Shown here one piece after another: positions 17,391-27,855 of a DNA stretch of 64,000 nucleotides; position 1 is the stretch's first letter; every line of letters begins with the position of its first letter. A program made the position numbers and the translations under genes. The notes beneath the pieces were generated by a model. The model was given only the letters and a program-made list of their open reading frames with translations, was not told where the DNA came from and searched no databases. The DNA comes from Janthinobacterium rivuli (GTDB lineage Bacteria > Pseudomonadota > Gammaproteobacteria > Burkholderiales > Burkholderiaceae_D), in assembly GCF_009208735.1 (NCBI RefSeq), contig NZ_WFLJ01000003.1:124001-188000 (forward strand), written 5' to 3'.

Positions 17391-18155
17391 TCAGGCGCGC
17401 CGGCCCGTCAGCCACGCCTCGGGCGAGCTGTGGGCGAAATCCTGGAAGTCGTGGATCAGGTGCGACTGGTCGAAATAGCCGTATTGCACGGCCACTTGCG
17501 CCCAGTCAGGCTGCTCAGGCAGACTTTTCAATCCCTGGCTGGCGGCCCGGAAACGGCAGATGCGGGCAAACAGCTTCGGGCTGATGCCGACTTGCTGGCG
17601 AAATTGCAGCGCCAGGTGCTGGCGCGACACGCCCAGTTGCCGCGCCAGGCCGTCCACGCGCAGCATGCCGTGCGCGCCTTCGATGGCGGCAATGGCGTGC
17701 TGGGCGACGCCGGCGGGGCGCAGCGGCGGTCCCTGGCGCAGGCGCAGCAGCAGATAATCCTGCAAGATGGCAATGCGTTGCGCGTTGGACAAGACGTCGC
17801 TCCACAGCGCGTCGCCCAGGCGCGCCGCCAGCTCGCGTCCCCACAGTTGCTGCAGGTCGCCGCGGCCATCGCTGAGTTCGCATAAGGGCAGCTGGAAGAA
17901 GCGCGCCGCGGCGCCCGGCTTGAAGCGGGCCGCCACCGTTTGCACGAGGCCGTGGCTGACGACGGCGATCGGCGCCGTCATCATGCCGACGGCAAAGCTG
18001 GCGTCCTGCTGGTCCTGGCACAGGATGTCGATGCAATTGTCCGGCAAGACCTGGTGCGTGAGGGGCGTGGCGCCCGTCCGCACGCGGCACGTCCAGACGC
18101 AGTCCAGCCAGGGCCGCAGGGCGGGGATGGGCGAATATTCCTGGTAGACGATCAT
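17391..18155 (-). CDS. AraC-family transcriptional regulator
   Basis: This regulator of 254 residues has an N-terminal sensory region resembling DUF6597 (EYSPIPALRPWLDCVWTCRV, LPDNCIDIL, RFKPGAAARFFQLPLCEL) and a C-terminal AraC DNA-binding domain. The latter has two helix-turn-helix units: VDGLARQLGVSRQHLALQFRQQVG, then WAQVAVQYGYFDQSHLIHDF. The start at 18155 fits the domain; the same frame is open far upstream only because it lies antisense to leuS. It lies upstream of the VOC gene, which is its likely target or partner. The inducer is unknown. Confidence 0.83.
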   Translation of the reverse strand: MIVYQEYSPIPALRPWLDCVWTCRVRTGATPLTHQVLPDNCIDILCQDQQDASFAVGMMTAPIAVVSHGLVQTVAARFKPGAAARFFQLPLCELSDGRGDLQQLWGRELAARLGDALWSDVLSNAQRIAILQDYLLLRLRQGPPLRPAGVAQHAIAAIEGAHGMLRVDGLARQLGVSRQHLALQFRQQVGISPKLFARICRFRAASQGLKSLPEQPDWAQVAVQYGYFDQSHLIHDFQDFAHSSPEAWLTGRRA

Positions 18156-18273
18156 GGCCGGCTTTGATGCAAAGAACAAGATTGCATATATATTACACAG
18201 CATAATTGGGCACCGGCAAAAATATGCCGGCCCGGGCCGCCGGCGCGCCGCGCTATCGGGCGGCGACAACCAG

Positions 18274-20951
<2,678 letters not shown>

Positions 20952-20953
20952 TC

Positions 20954-21544
20954 ATGACGACTTCCTCTCAAGTATCGCTGTTGGGCCGCCGCGCCGTGCT
21001 GGCGCTGGGCCTGACCGTTCTGTTGTCGGCCTGCGGCTTTCATTTGCGCGGTTCGAACGGCAGTTTCATGCTGCCGTTCGCGACGATGTACATCGGCTTG
21101 CCCGACACGTCGCCGCTGGCGATCGGCCTGAAGCGCTATATCCGCGCCATTGGCAGCACGGAGGTGGTGGACACCAGGGATGGCGCCGACGCCGTCCTTG
21201 AAGTGCTCGGCGATCCGGAGAGGAATCGTACCAAGACCATTTTGTCGCTGAACAAAAATGGCCGCGTGCAAGAATACCAACTCGGCTATTCGATCAATTT
21301 CCGCGTGGTGGACAAGGCCGGCAACCAGTTGCTGGCGCCGACGACCATCAGCCTGGTGCGTCCGATTACCTTCGACGAATCGCAGGTGCTGGCCAAGGAA
21401 ACCGAGGAAGCGGCGCTGTACCGCGACATGCGCAACGACCTGGTGCAGCAGATCATGCGCCGCCTGGCCGCCATCAAGCCGGTGCTGCCGGCCATGTCGG
21501 TGGCGCCCGTGACGCCGGTCGCGCCGGCCGCGCCGCAGCAGTAA
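20954..21544 (+). CDS. lptE: LPS assembly lipoprotein LptE
   Basis: This outer-membrane lipoprotein of 196 residues plugs LptD and completes lipopolysaccharide transport to the cell surface. The lipobox and mature start read LTVLLSACGFHLRG, the hallmark of LptE (formerly RlpB). The TISLVRPITFDESQVLAKETEEAALYRDMRNDLVQQIMRRL region matches the family's C-terminal helix. An Ala/Pro-rich tail of about 20 residues ends the protein. It starts 2 bp after leuS and precedes holA by 10 bp, the conserved leuS-lptE-holA order. Confidence 0.94.
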   Translation: MTTSSQVSLLGRRAVLALGLTVLLSACGFHLRGSNGSFMLPFATMYIGLPDTSPLAIGLKRYIRAIGSTEVVDTRDGADAVLEVLGDPERNRTKTILSLNKNGRVQEYQLGYSINFRVVDKAGNQLLAPTTISLVRPITFDESQVLAKETEEAALYRDMRNDLVQQIMRRLAAIKPVLPAMSVAPVTPVAPAAPQQ

Positions 21545-21554
21545 CGGGGACGTC

Positions 21555-22571
21555 ATGCAATTGCGGATAGACGCGCTCGATGGACACGTGGCCAAGCCGC
21601 TGGCGCAGCTGTATGTGATCACCAGCGACGAGCACCTGCTGGCGCTGGAAGCGGCTGACAAGATCCGCCGCGCGGCGCGCGCGCAGGGTTACTCCGAGCG
21701 CGACGTGCTGACGGTGGAGCGCAGCTTCAAGTGGGGCGAACTGCTGGCGGCGAACCAGGAACTATCGCTGTTCGGGGACAAGAAAATGATCGAGCTGCGC
21801 ATCCCCACCGGCAAGCCGGGCAAGGATGGCGGCGCGGCGCTGCAAAGCTACGCGAAAAACCTCAGTCCCGACAACCTGACCCTGATCACCTTGCCCAAGC
21901 TGGACTGGGCCACGCAGAAGGCGGCCTGGGTCGCCAGCCTGCAGCAGGCGGCCGTGTATATCGAGATTCCGAACGTGGAGCGCGCGCAGTTGCCGGCGTG
22001 GATAGGCCAGCGCCTGGCCGCGCAGGGGCAAAGCGCCGAACGGGCCAGCATCGACTTCATCGCCGAACGGGTGGAAGGCAACTTGCTGGCGGCACACCAG
22101 GAAATCCAGAAACTGGGCTTGCTGCATGCTGCGGGCAAGCTGACGTATGAACAAGTGCAGGACGCGGTGCTGAACGTGGCCCGCTACGATGTCTTCAAGC
22201 TGTCAGAAGCCATGCTGGCCGGCGACCCCGCGCGCCTGGTGCGCATGCTCGAAGGCTTGAAAGGCGAGGGCGAGGCGCTGCCGCTGGTCTTGTGGGCCGT
22301 CTCCGAAGAAATCCGCACGCTGTTAAAATTGAAGGCCGGCATGGCGCAAGGGCGTCCATTGGGCGCGCTGCTGAAGGAATACCGTATCTGGGGTCCGCGC
22401 GAGCGGATGATGGAGCCGGCCCTGCGGCGCATTTCGCTACCCGTGCTGGAAGCGGCGCTGCAGCAGGCGGCGCAGGTGGACAAGATGATCAAGGGCTTGC
22501 GCGCCAAGGGCTACGCGGGCGATGCCTGGGATGCCATGCTGCAACTGGGCCTGAAGATCGCCCGAGGCTAG
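21555..22571 (+). CDS. holA: DNA polymerase III subunit delta
   Basis: This 338-residue delta subunit of the clamp loader opens the beta clamp. The N-terminal half is the AAA-like module (LYVITSDEHLLALEAADKIRRAAR, FSLFGDKK-type segment at LSLFGDKKMIELR). The middle LIT-LPKLDW stretch and the C-terminal collar domain (DAVLNVARYDVFKLSEAMLAGD) are typical of HolA. It lies between lptE and proA in the same direction. Confidence 0.95.
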   Translation: MQLRIDALDGHVAKPLAQLYVITSDEHLLALEAADKIRRAARAQGYSERDVLTVERSFKWGELLAANQELSLFGDKKMIELRIPTGKPGKDGGAALQSYAKNLSPDNLTLITLPKLDWATQKAAWVASLQQAAVYIEIPNVERAQLPAWIGQRLAAQGQSAERASIDFIAERVEGNLLAAHQEIQKLGLLHAAGKLTYEQVQDAVLNVARYDVFKLSEAMLAGDPARLVRMLEGLKGEGEALPLVLWAVSEEIRTLLKLKAGMAQGRPLGALLKEYRIWGPRERMMEPALRRISLPVLEAALQQAAQVDKMIKGLRAKGYAGDAWDAMLQLGLKIARG

Positions 22572-22583
22572 TTTTTTTACTAT

Positions 22584-23867
22584 ATGGATACGAGCATGGA
22601 CATCACAGAATATATGCAGGACGTGGGCGCGCGCGCGCGCGTCGCCTCGCGCGCCATGGCGCGTGCCGACAGCGCCACGCGCAACCGCGCCTTGAGCCTG
22701 ATCGCCGCCGCCATCGTGCGCGATGCCGACCTGCTGCGCGCGGCCAACCAGCGCGACCTCGACGCGGCCGCCGCCGCCGGCCTGGCGCCGGCCATGCTCG
22801 ACCGCCTGACCCTGTCCGACGCCGCCATCGCCACCATGGTCGAAGGCCTGACGCAGATCGTGTCGCTGGCCGATCCGATCGGCGAGATCTCGAACATGAA
22901 ATTCCGCCCGACGGGCATCCAGGTGGGCCAGATGCGCGTGCCGCTGGGCGTCATCGGCATCATCTATGAGGCGCGTCCGAACGTGACGGTGGACGCGGCC
23001 GGCCTGTGCATCAAGAGCGGCAACGCGACGATCTTGCGCGGCGGTTCGGAAGCGATTCACTGCAACCGCGCGCTGGCCAGGCTGGTACAGGAAGGGCTGG
23101 CCGGCGCCGGCCTGCCTGCCGATGCCGTGCAAGTCATCGACACGACCGACCGCGCCGCCGTCGGTGCCCTGATCACCATGCCGCAGTACGTGGACGTCAT
23201 CGTGCCGCGCGGCGGCAAGGGCCTGATCGCGCGCCTGATGGCCGAGGCCACCGTGCCGATGATCAAGCACCTCGATGGCATCTGCCACGTCTACATCGAC
23301 GCCAAGGCCGATATCAAAAAGGCGATCGATATCGGCTTCAACGCGAAGTGCCATCGCTACGGCACCTGCAACACCATGGAAACGCTGCTGGTGTCGCGCG
23401 CCATCGCCGCCACCGTGCTGCCGCAGCTGGCCGAACTGTATTTGACCAAGCAGGTGGAATTGCGCGCCGATCCGGAAAGCCACGCCATCCTGGCCGCCGC
23501 CGCTTATCCGCACCTGGTGCCCGCCACCGAGGAAGACTGGTCCACCGAATACCTGGCGGCCATCCTGTCGGTGAAGGTGGTCGATGGCATCGACGAAGCG
23601 ATGGATCACATCAATCAGTATTCATCGAAGCACACGGAGTCCATCATCACGGAAGACTACAGCGATGCGCTGCGCTTCCTGCGCGAAGTCGATTCCGCCT
23701 CGGTGATGGTGAACGCCTCGACGCGCTTCGCCGACGGTTTTGAATATGGCCTGGGCGCCGAAATCGGCATCTCGAACGACAAGCTGCACGCGCGCGGCCC
23801 GGTGGGACTGGAAGGCCTGACCTCGCTCAAATACGTGGTCTTTGGCCACGGCGAAGTACGCAAATAG
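22584..23867 (+). CDS. proA: Gamma-glutamyl phosphate reductase
   Basis: This 427-residue enzyme reduces glutamyl-5-phosphate to glutamate semialdehyde in proline synthesis. The signature [21 protein letters not shown] and the catalytic cysteine in [14 protein letters not shown] are clear. The C-terminal [27 protein letters not shown] block is also characteristic. A second in-frame ATG at 22596 is possible; neither start has a good Shine-Dalgarno. It follows holA by 12 bp. The partner gene proB is not in the window. Confidence 0.96.
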   Translation: MDTSMDITEYMQDVGARARVASRAMARADSATRNRALSLIAAAIVRDADLLRAANQRDLDAAAAAGLAPAMLDRLTLSDAAIATMVEGLTQIVSLADPIGEISNMKFRPTGIQVGQMRVPLGVIGIIYEARPNVTVDAAGLCIKSGNATILRGGSEAIHCNRALARLVQEGLAGAGLPADAVQVIDTTDRAAVGALITMPQYVDVIVPRGGKGLIARLMAEATVPMIKHLDGICHVYIDAKADIKKAIDIGFNAKCHRYGTCNTMETLLVSRAIAATVLPQLAELYLTKQVELRADPESHAILAAAAYPHLVPATEEDWSTEYLAAILSVKVVDGIDEAMDHINQYSSKHTESIITEDYSDALRFLREVDSASVMVNASTRFADGFEYGLGAEIGISNDKLHARGPVGLEGLTSLKYVVFGHGEVRK

Positions 23868-23873
23868 TCTCTT

Positions 23874-23913
23874 GCGCGGGCGGCCCACAAGGCGGCCCGC
23901 GCTCTCCTTTTTC
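23874..23913 (+). terminator. Terminator after proA
   Basis: An 8-bp stem GCGCGGGC (23874-23881) with GCCCGCGC (23895-23902) has a 13-nt loop and is followed by TCTCCTTTTTC. It sits 7 bp past the proA stop codon. Confidence 0.65.
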
Positions 23914-23937
23914 GATACCTCTGACACTGGGAACCCC

Positions 23938-24375
23938 ATGCTCTTTCTCTGGACCAAAGCCTTCCACATCATCTTCGTCATTTCCTGGTTCGCCGGCCTG
24001 TTTTATTTGCCGCGCATCTTCGTGAACCTGGCGATGGAGACGGAAACGGTGGCCACCGAGCGCCTGCTGCTGATGGCGCGCAAGCTGTACCGCTTCATGT
24101 CCCTGCTGGCGCTGCCGGCCATGGTGCTGGGGCTGGCGTTGATGTGGATGCTGTACGGCGGTGGCGAAGGCCGCATGAAGATGCCGGGCTGGATGCACGC
24201 CAAGCTGACGTTCGTGGTGCTGCTGCTCGGCTACCACCACGCCTGCGGCGCCATCCTGCGCAAGTTTGAAAAAGGTCTCAACAAGCGCAGCCACACCTGG
24301 TTCCGCTGGTTTAACGAAGTGCCGGTGCTGATGCTGCTGGCCGTCGTCGTGCTGGTCGTGGTCAAGCCGTTCTAA
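23938..24375 (+). CDS. hemJ: HemJ/CopD-like membrane protein (probable protoporphyrinogen oxidase)
   Basis: This integral membrane protein of 145 residues has four predicted hydrophobic segments. The N-terminal KAFHIIFVISWFAGLFYLPRIFV block with its conserved His, and the middle MHAKLTFVVLLLGYHH block, are characteristic of HemJ. HemJ converts protoporphyrinogen IX to protoporphyrin IX in most bacteria that lack HemG and HemY. The start at 23938 fits the family N-terminus. CopD-domain copper proteins are related in fold, but the size and motifs favour HemJ. It would supply the substrate of HemH, whose gene lies near the right end of the window. Confidence 0.82.
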   Translation: MLFLWTKAFHIIFVISWFAGLFYLPRIFVNLAMETETVATERLLLMARKLYRFMSLLALPAMVLGLALMWMLYGGGEGRMKMPGWMHAKLTFVVLLLGYHHACGAILRKFEKGLNKRSHTWFRWFNEVPVLMLLAVVVLVVVKPF

Positions 24376-24384
24376 GGAGACGAG

Positions 24385-25002
24385 ATGAGTGCAAGCCAGA
24401 GCAAAGTCGTGCAGTATTTCTTTGCGCCCCATTCGCCATGGACGTACCTGGGCCACGCGCGTCTGATGGCCATCGCCGCGAAGACGGGCGCGCAGATCGA
24501 CGTGCGGCCCTTCGACCTGGGCAAGGTCTTCAGCGTCTCGGGCGGCCTGCCGCTGGCCAAGCGCGCACCGCAGCGCCAGGCGTATCGCCTGGCCGAACTG
24601 GCGCGCTGGTCGGCCTTTTTGCAAGTGCCATTGACCTTGCAGCCGAAGTTTTTCCCCGTGTCGCCGGAAGCGGCGGCCAAGCTGATCATCGCCACGCGTC
24701 TGGCGCACGGCGTGGAGGCATCGCTGAACCTGGCGCACGCCATCATGCGCGGCCTGTGGGCCGAAGAGCGCAACATCGGCGACGAGGAAACCCTGGTGCA
24801 GATCGCGTTTGACGCCGGTTTCGATGGCCGTCAGTTGCTGAAAACGTCGGAAACGGCCAGCGTGCAGGCCGAATACGACGCCAACACGGAAGCGGCCACC
24901 GCCGCCAGCGTCTTCGGCTCGCCGTGGTACATCGTCGATGGCGAAGGGTTCTGGGGCCAGGACCGCCTCGATTTTGTCGAGCGGGCGTTATCAGTAAAGT
25001 AA
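24385..25002 (+). CDS. 2-hydroxychromene-2-carboxylate isomerase (DsbA-like)
   Basis: This 205-residue thioredoxin-fold protein of the kappa-class GST/DsbA group lacks a CxxC pair. The N-terminus YFFAPHSPWTYLGHARL carries the serine that replaces the cysteine and binds glutathione in HCCA isomerases. The C-terminal block FGSPWYIVDGEGFWGQDRLDFVE is typical. HCCA isomerases act in naphthalene degradation, but isolated homologues like this one have no known aromatic pathway beside them. The physiological substrate is therefore open. AAGGAG precedes the ATG, and the gene is 9 bp downstream of hemJ. Confidence 0.8.
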   Translation: MSASQSKVVQYFFAPHSPWTYLGHARLMAIAAKTGAQIDVRPFDLGKVFSVSGGLPLAKRAPQRQAYRLAELARWSAFLQVPLTLQPKFFPVSPEAAAKLIIATRLAHGVEASLNLAHAIMRGLWAEERNIGDEETLVQIAFDAGFDGRQLLKTSETASVQAEYDANTEAATAASVFGSPWYIVDGEGFWGQDRLDFVERALSVK

Positions 25003-25007
25003 TTAGT

Positions 25008-25056
25008 GCCGGGGGCAGACCCGCCGGAACTCGGCGTCCCCGTCTGACCCCAGATT
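25008..25056. repeat. REP-like imperfect palindrome
   Basis: The gap after the isomerase gene holds an imperfect dyad: outer arms GGGGGCAGAC (25011-25020) and GTCTGACCCC, and inner arms CGCCG and CGGCG around a short loop. Sequences of the GGGTCAGACCC type recur as extragenic palindromes in betaproteobacteria. Multicopy status cannot be tested here. Confidence 0.4.
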
Positions 25057-25092
25057 TTAGTTTGTTTTCCAACGGATAAAGAGTACACCACC

Positions 25093-26298
25093 ATGGCTTC
25101 ATATTTTTGCCCATGCCCGCGCGGCATGGAAGCGGCGCTGGCCGAGGAACTGGGCGAGATCGCCCAGGATAGTTCGACCATGAAGGTCCATAACCAGGTA
25201 CCGGGCGGCGTACATTGCTCGGGCGACCTGCTGGACGCTTACCGCATCAACCTGCATTCGCGCATCGCTTCGCGCGTGCTGATGCGCATGGCCCATTCCG
25301 GCTACAAGACGGAAAACGATATCTATGACCTGACCCTGGCGCAATCCTGGGAAGACTGGTTCGGCGTGCACCACACGATCCGCGTCGACGTCACGGCCGT
25401 CAAGTCGCCGCTGCGCAGCCTGGAATTCACGACCTTGAAAATCAAGGATGCGATCTGCGACCGCTTCCGCGACCAGTTCAACGAGCGTCCATCGGTCAAC
25501 ACCAAGACGCCGGACATGCGCATCGTCGGCTTCCTCGACGCGCATACCTTCACCGTCTACCTCGACACCTCGGGCGAAGCCTTGTTCAAGCGCGGCTGGC
25601 GCGAAGAGACGGGCGACGCGCCGCTGCGCGAAAACCTGGCCGCCGGCCTGCTGCGCGTGTCGGGCTGGAAGCCTGGCATGGTGCTGTTCGACCCGATGTG
25701 CGGTTCCGGCACCATCCTGGCCGAAGCGGCGCAGATGCTGCAGGGGATTCCTCCGGGCGCCTCGCGCCAGTTCGCGTTTGAAAACTTCCACGACTTCGAT
25801 CCGGCGCCGTGGAATGCCATGAAGAACGCCATCAAGGTCAATCCGCTGCCGGCCGAACCGACCATTTTCGGCAGCGACATTTCGGGCGACATGGTCGCCA
25901 TGACGCGCCACAACCTGCGCTGCGCCGGCGTGCGCTTCGAGGTGCCCTTGAAACAGATCGAGGCGCAGGAAGTCAAGCCGCCGAGCGACGTGCCGGGCAT
26001 CATGCTGACCAACCCGCCGTACGGCGAGCGTATCGGCGTGCGCGGCGACAGCACCATCCCGGAAGATGAACTGTCGACGTCCTTCTATTCGGCCATGGGC
26101 ACGACCCTGAAGCAGCGCTTCGCCGGCTGGACTGTGTTCCTGTTCACGGCCGACCTGGGCCTGCCAAAGCTGTTGCGTCTGAAAGAAGCGCGCAAGACGC
26201 CATTCTTCAACGGCGCGCTGGAATGCCGTTTGTTCCGCTTTGATATGGTCGCCGGCTACAACCGTAGAGAAGAAGCCAAGCCAAAGCCACAGCAGTAA
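25093..26298 (+). CDS. THUMP-domain 23S rRNA (guanine-N2) methyltransferase, RlmL-like
   Basis: This 401-residue RNA methyltransferase uses S-adenosylmethionine. An N-terminal THUMP RNA-binding domain covers about residues 45-155, and the UPF0020-type catalytic domain follows. The SAM-binding DPMCGSGTILAEAA is near residue 200 and the target-base motif NPPYGERIG begins at Asn307. It corresponds to the N-terminal (RlmL) half of the E. coli RlmKL fusion, which modifies G2445. It lacks the second (RlmK) half, as is usual outside gammaproteobacteria. Confidence 0.87.
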   Translation: MASYFCPCPRGMEAALAEELGEIAQDSSTMKVHNQVPGGVHCSGDLLDAYRINLHSRIASRVLMRMAHSGYKTENDIYDLTLAQSWEDWFGVHHTIRVDVTAVKSPLRSLEFTTLKIKDAICDRFRDQFNERPSVNTKTPDMRIVGFLDAHTFTVYLDTSGEALFKRGWREETGDAPLRENLAAGLLRVSGWKPGMVLFDPMCGSGTILAEAAQMLQGIPPGASRQFAFENFHDFDPAPWNAMKNAIKVNPLPAEPTIFGSDISGDMVAMTRHNLRCAGVRFEVPLKQIEAQEVKPPSDVPGIMLTNPPYGERIGVRGDSTIPEDELSTSFYSAMGTTLKQRFAGWTVFLFTADLGLPKLLRLKEARKTPFFNGALECRLFRFDMVAGYNRREEAKPKPQQ

Positions 26299-26328
26299 GC
26301 GTTCGTCGCAAGACCCCGCAGTAACCCC

Positions 26329-26356
26329 GCGCGCGGACCGTATCCGGTCCGCGCGC
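26329..26356. terminator. Very stable hairpin between the methyltransferase and MFS genes
   Basis: An 11-bp perfect stem, GCGCGCGGACC (26329-26339) and GGTCCGCGCGC (26346-26356), has a 6-nt loop. No T-tract follows. It may end or stabilise the upstream transcript, or attenuate the transporter gene that starts 16 bp later. Confidence 0.45.
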
Positions 26357-26371
26357 CACTTTGGATCCGCC

Positions 26372-27652
26372 ATGTTTCCCACTCCTCCGGCCGATGTGCC
26401 GCCCGACCCGGTCACGCCCGTTCCGCCTCCCACACCGAGCCACATGGCGCCGCTGAGCCGCGGTGCGCTGGCCATGATGCTGGCCGGGCTGTCGATGCTG
26501 GGCCCCCTGTCGATCGACACCTATCTGCCCGCGTTTGGCGCGATCCAGGGTTCGCTGCAGGCGTCGCCGCTGGAAGTGCAGCAGTCGCTGACGTTCTACA
26601 TGCTCGCCTTTGCCGGCATGGTGCTGTGGCATGGCGCGATCTCGGATACCTTCGGCCGGCGCAACGTCATCCTCGTGTCCCTGCTGATGTTTGCCATCGG
26701 CTCGCTCGGCTGCGCTTCGGCGCACACGGTGCACTATCTGTGGTTCTTCCGCATCATGCAGGGCGTCTCGGCCGGCGCCGGCGTGGTGATCAGCCGCGCC
26801 ATCATCCGCGACCTGTATGCCGATGCGGCGGCGGCGCGGCTGCTGTCGCTGGTGACGATGATCTTTTCCATCGCCCCGGCCGTGGCGCCGATCCTTGGCG
26901 GCTGGATCGTCATCTGGTTCGACTGGCGCTCGATCTTCCTCTTCCTCGCCTTTTACACGGTGGTGCTGCTGGCGTTCTGCTACTGGCGCCTGCCCGAAAC
27001 CCTGCCGATGGAAAAGCGCCAGCCGTTCAATCCCCGCTTCCTGGCGTCGAGCTATGGCCAGATCCTGCGCTCGCCCCTGTTCCACATCAAGGCCGGCATC
27101 GTCGCCCTCAATTTCGCCGGCCTGTTCCTGTTCATCACGGCCGCGCCGGAAATGCTGCCCAAGCAGCTGGATCTGGGGCCGTCGCAATTCGGCTGGCTGT
27201 TCATTCCCTGCGTGAGCGGCATCTTCATGGGCGCCGCGGCGGCCAACCGCATCGCCGGTAAAGTGACGTTCGCGCGCCAGATCGGCATCGGCTTTGCCTT
27301 CCTGCTGTGCGCCGCCAGCGTCAACGTCGTGTATCACCTGTTCCTGCCGCCCTCGCTGCCCTGGTCGGTGCTGCCCCTGTTCTTCTACACCTTCGGCATG
27401 TCGCTGGTGGGGCCGGGCGCGACCCTGCTGGCGCTCGATCTGTTCCCGCACATCCGCGGCACGGTGGCTTCGTGCCAGTCGTTTGCCAGCACCTTGCTGG
27501 GCGCCGTGGTGGCCGGCGTGATATCGCCGCTGCTGTCCGGTTCCGTGCTGTGGCTGGCCTCGGGCCAGCTGGCGTTTACGGGCCTGGCGCTGGCCCTGTG
27601 GCTGATATCGCGGCGCTTCCGCCACCGTTTGCTGGGTTCCTTCAAGGCATAA
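26372..27652 (+). CDS. Bcr/CflA-family multidrug efflux transporter
   Basis: This major facilitator of 426 residues has twelve predicted transmembrane segments. The first segment reads LSMLGPLSIDTYLPAF, the Bcr/CflA signature with its membrane Asp. Motif A-like LWHGAISDTFGRRNV lies between segments 2 and 3. Homologues export bicyclomycin, sulfonamides or small peptides by proton antiport. The start at 26372 adds a Pro-rich cytoplasmic tail of about 25 residues before MAPLSRGAL. A start at that second Met is also possible, and no strong ribosome-binding site decides it. The exported compound is unknown. Confidence 0.85.
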   Translation: MFPTPPADVPPDPVTPVPPPTPSHMAPLSRGALAMMLAGLSMLGPLSIDTYLPAFGAIQGSLQASPLEVQQSLTFYMLAFAGMVLWHGAISDTFGRRNVILVSLLMFAIGSLGCASAHTVHYLWFFRIMQGVSAGAGVVISRAIIRDLYADAAAARLLSLVTMIFSIAPAVAPILGGWIVIWFDWRSIFLFLAFYTVVLLAFCYWRLPETLPMEKRQPFNPRFLASSYGQILRSPLFHIKAGIVALNFAGLFLFITAAPEMLPKQLDLGPSQFGWLFIPCVSGIFMGAAAANRIAGKVTFARQIGIGFAFLLCAASVNVVYHLFLPPSLPWSVLPLFFYTFGMSLVGPGATLLALDLFPHIRGTVASCQSFASTLLGAVVAGVISPLLSGSVLWLASGQLAFTGLALALWLISRRFRHRLLGSFKA

Positions 27653-27698
27653 GTTTCCACTGCAGAACGCTGGATTTATTTCAACTTAATTTTCTATA

Positions 27699-27725
27699 TT
27701 GCAAGTAATATCCGGCGCTTATGAT
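27699..27725 (+). promoter_or_regulatory. Candidate promoter of the HDOD signalling operon
   Basis: TTGCAA at 27699-27704 is followed after 15 bp by TATGAT (27720-27725), or after 17 bp by TGATAA. This would leave a leader of about 120 nt before the HDOD gene. No riboswitch fold was recognised in that leader. Confidence 0.3.
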
Positions 27726-27855
27726 AAGATGACTTTTTTCCCGGCATCCTCTCAGGCAATAATTTTTTGGGTTACAGGAGTGGAGGATTCCTCTGAACGT
27801 GGCCGCGCTTCGCTGCTGAGCGCTCTTCCTTTTTGAACCGGCACTGCCTGATACG

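Noticed and set aside
25099-26520. A 473-codon minus-strand frame opposite the rRNA methyltransferase
   Set aside because: It is a shadow of a gene with THUMP and NPPY motifs; no domain is visible in it.
27726-27855. Possible c-di-GMP riboswitch in the leader of the signalling operon
   Set aside because: No GEMM-type core sequence or convincing paired arms could be found by eye.
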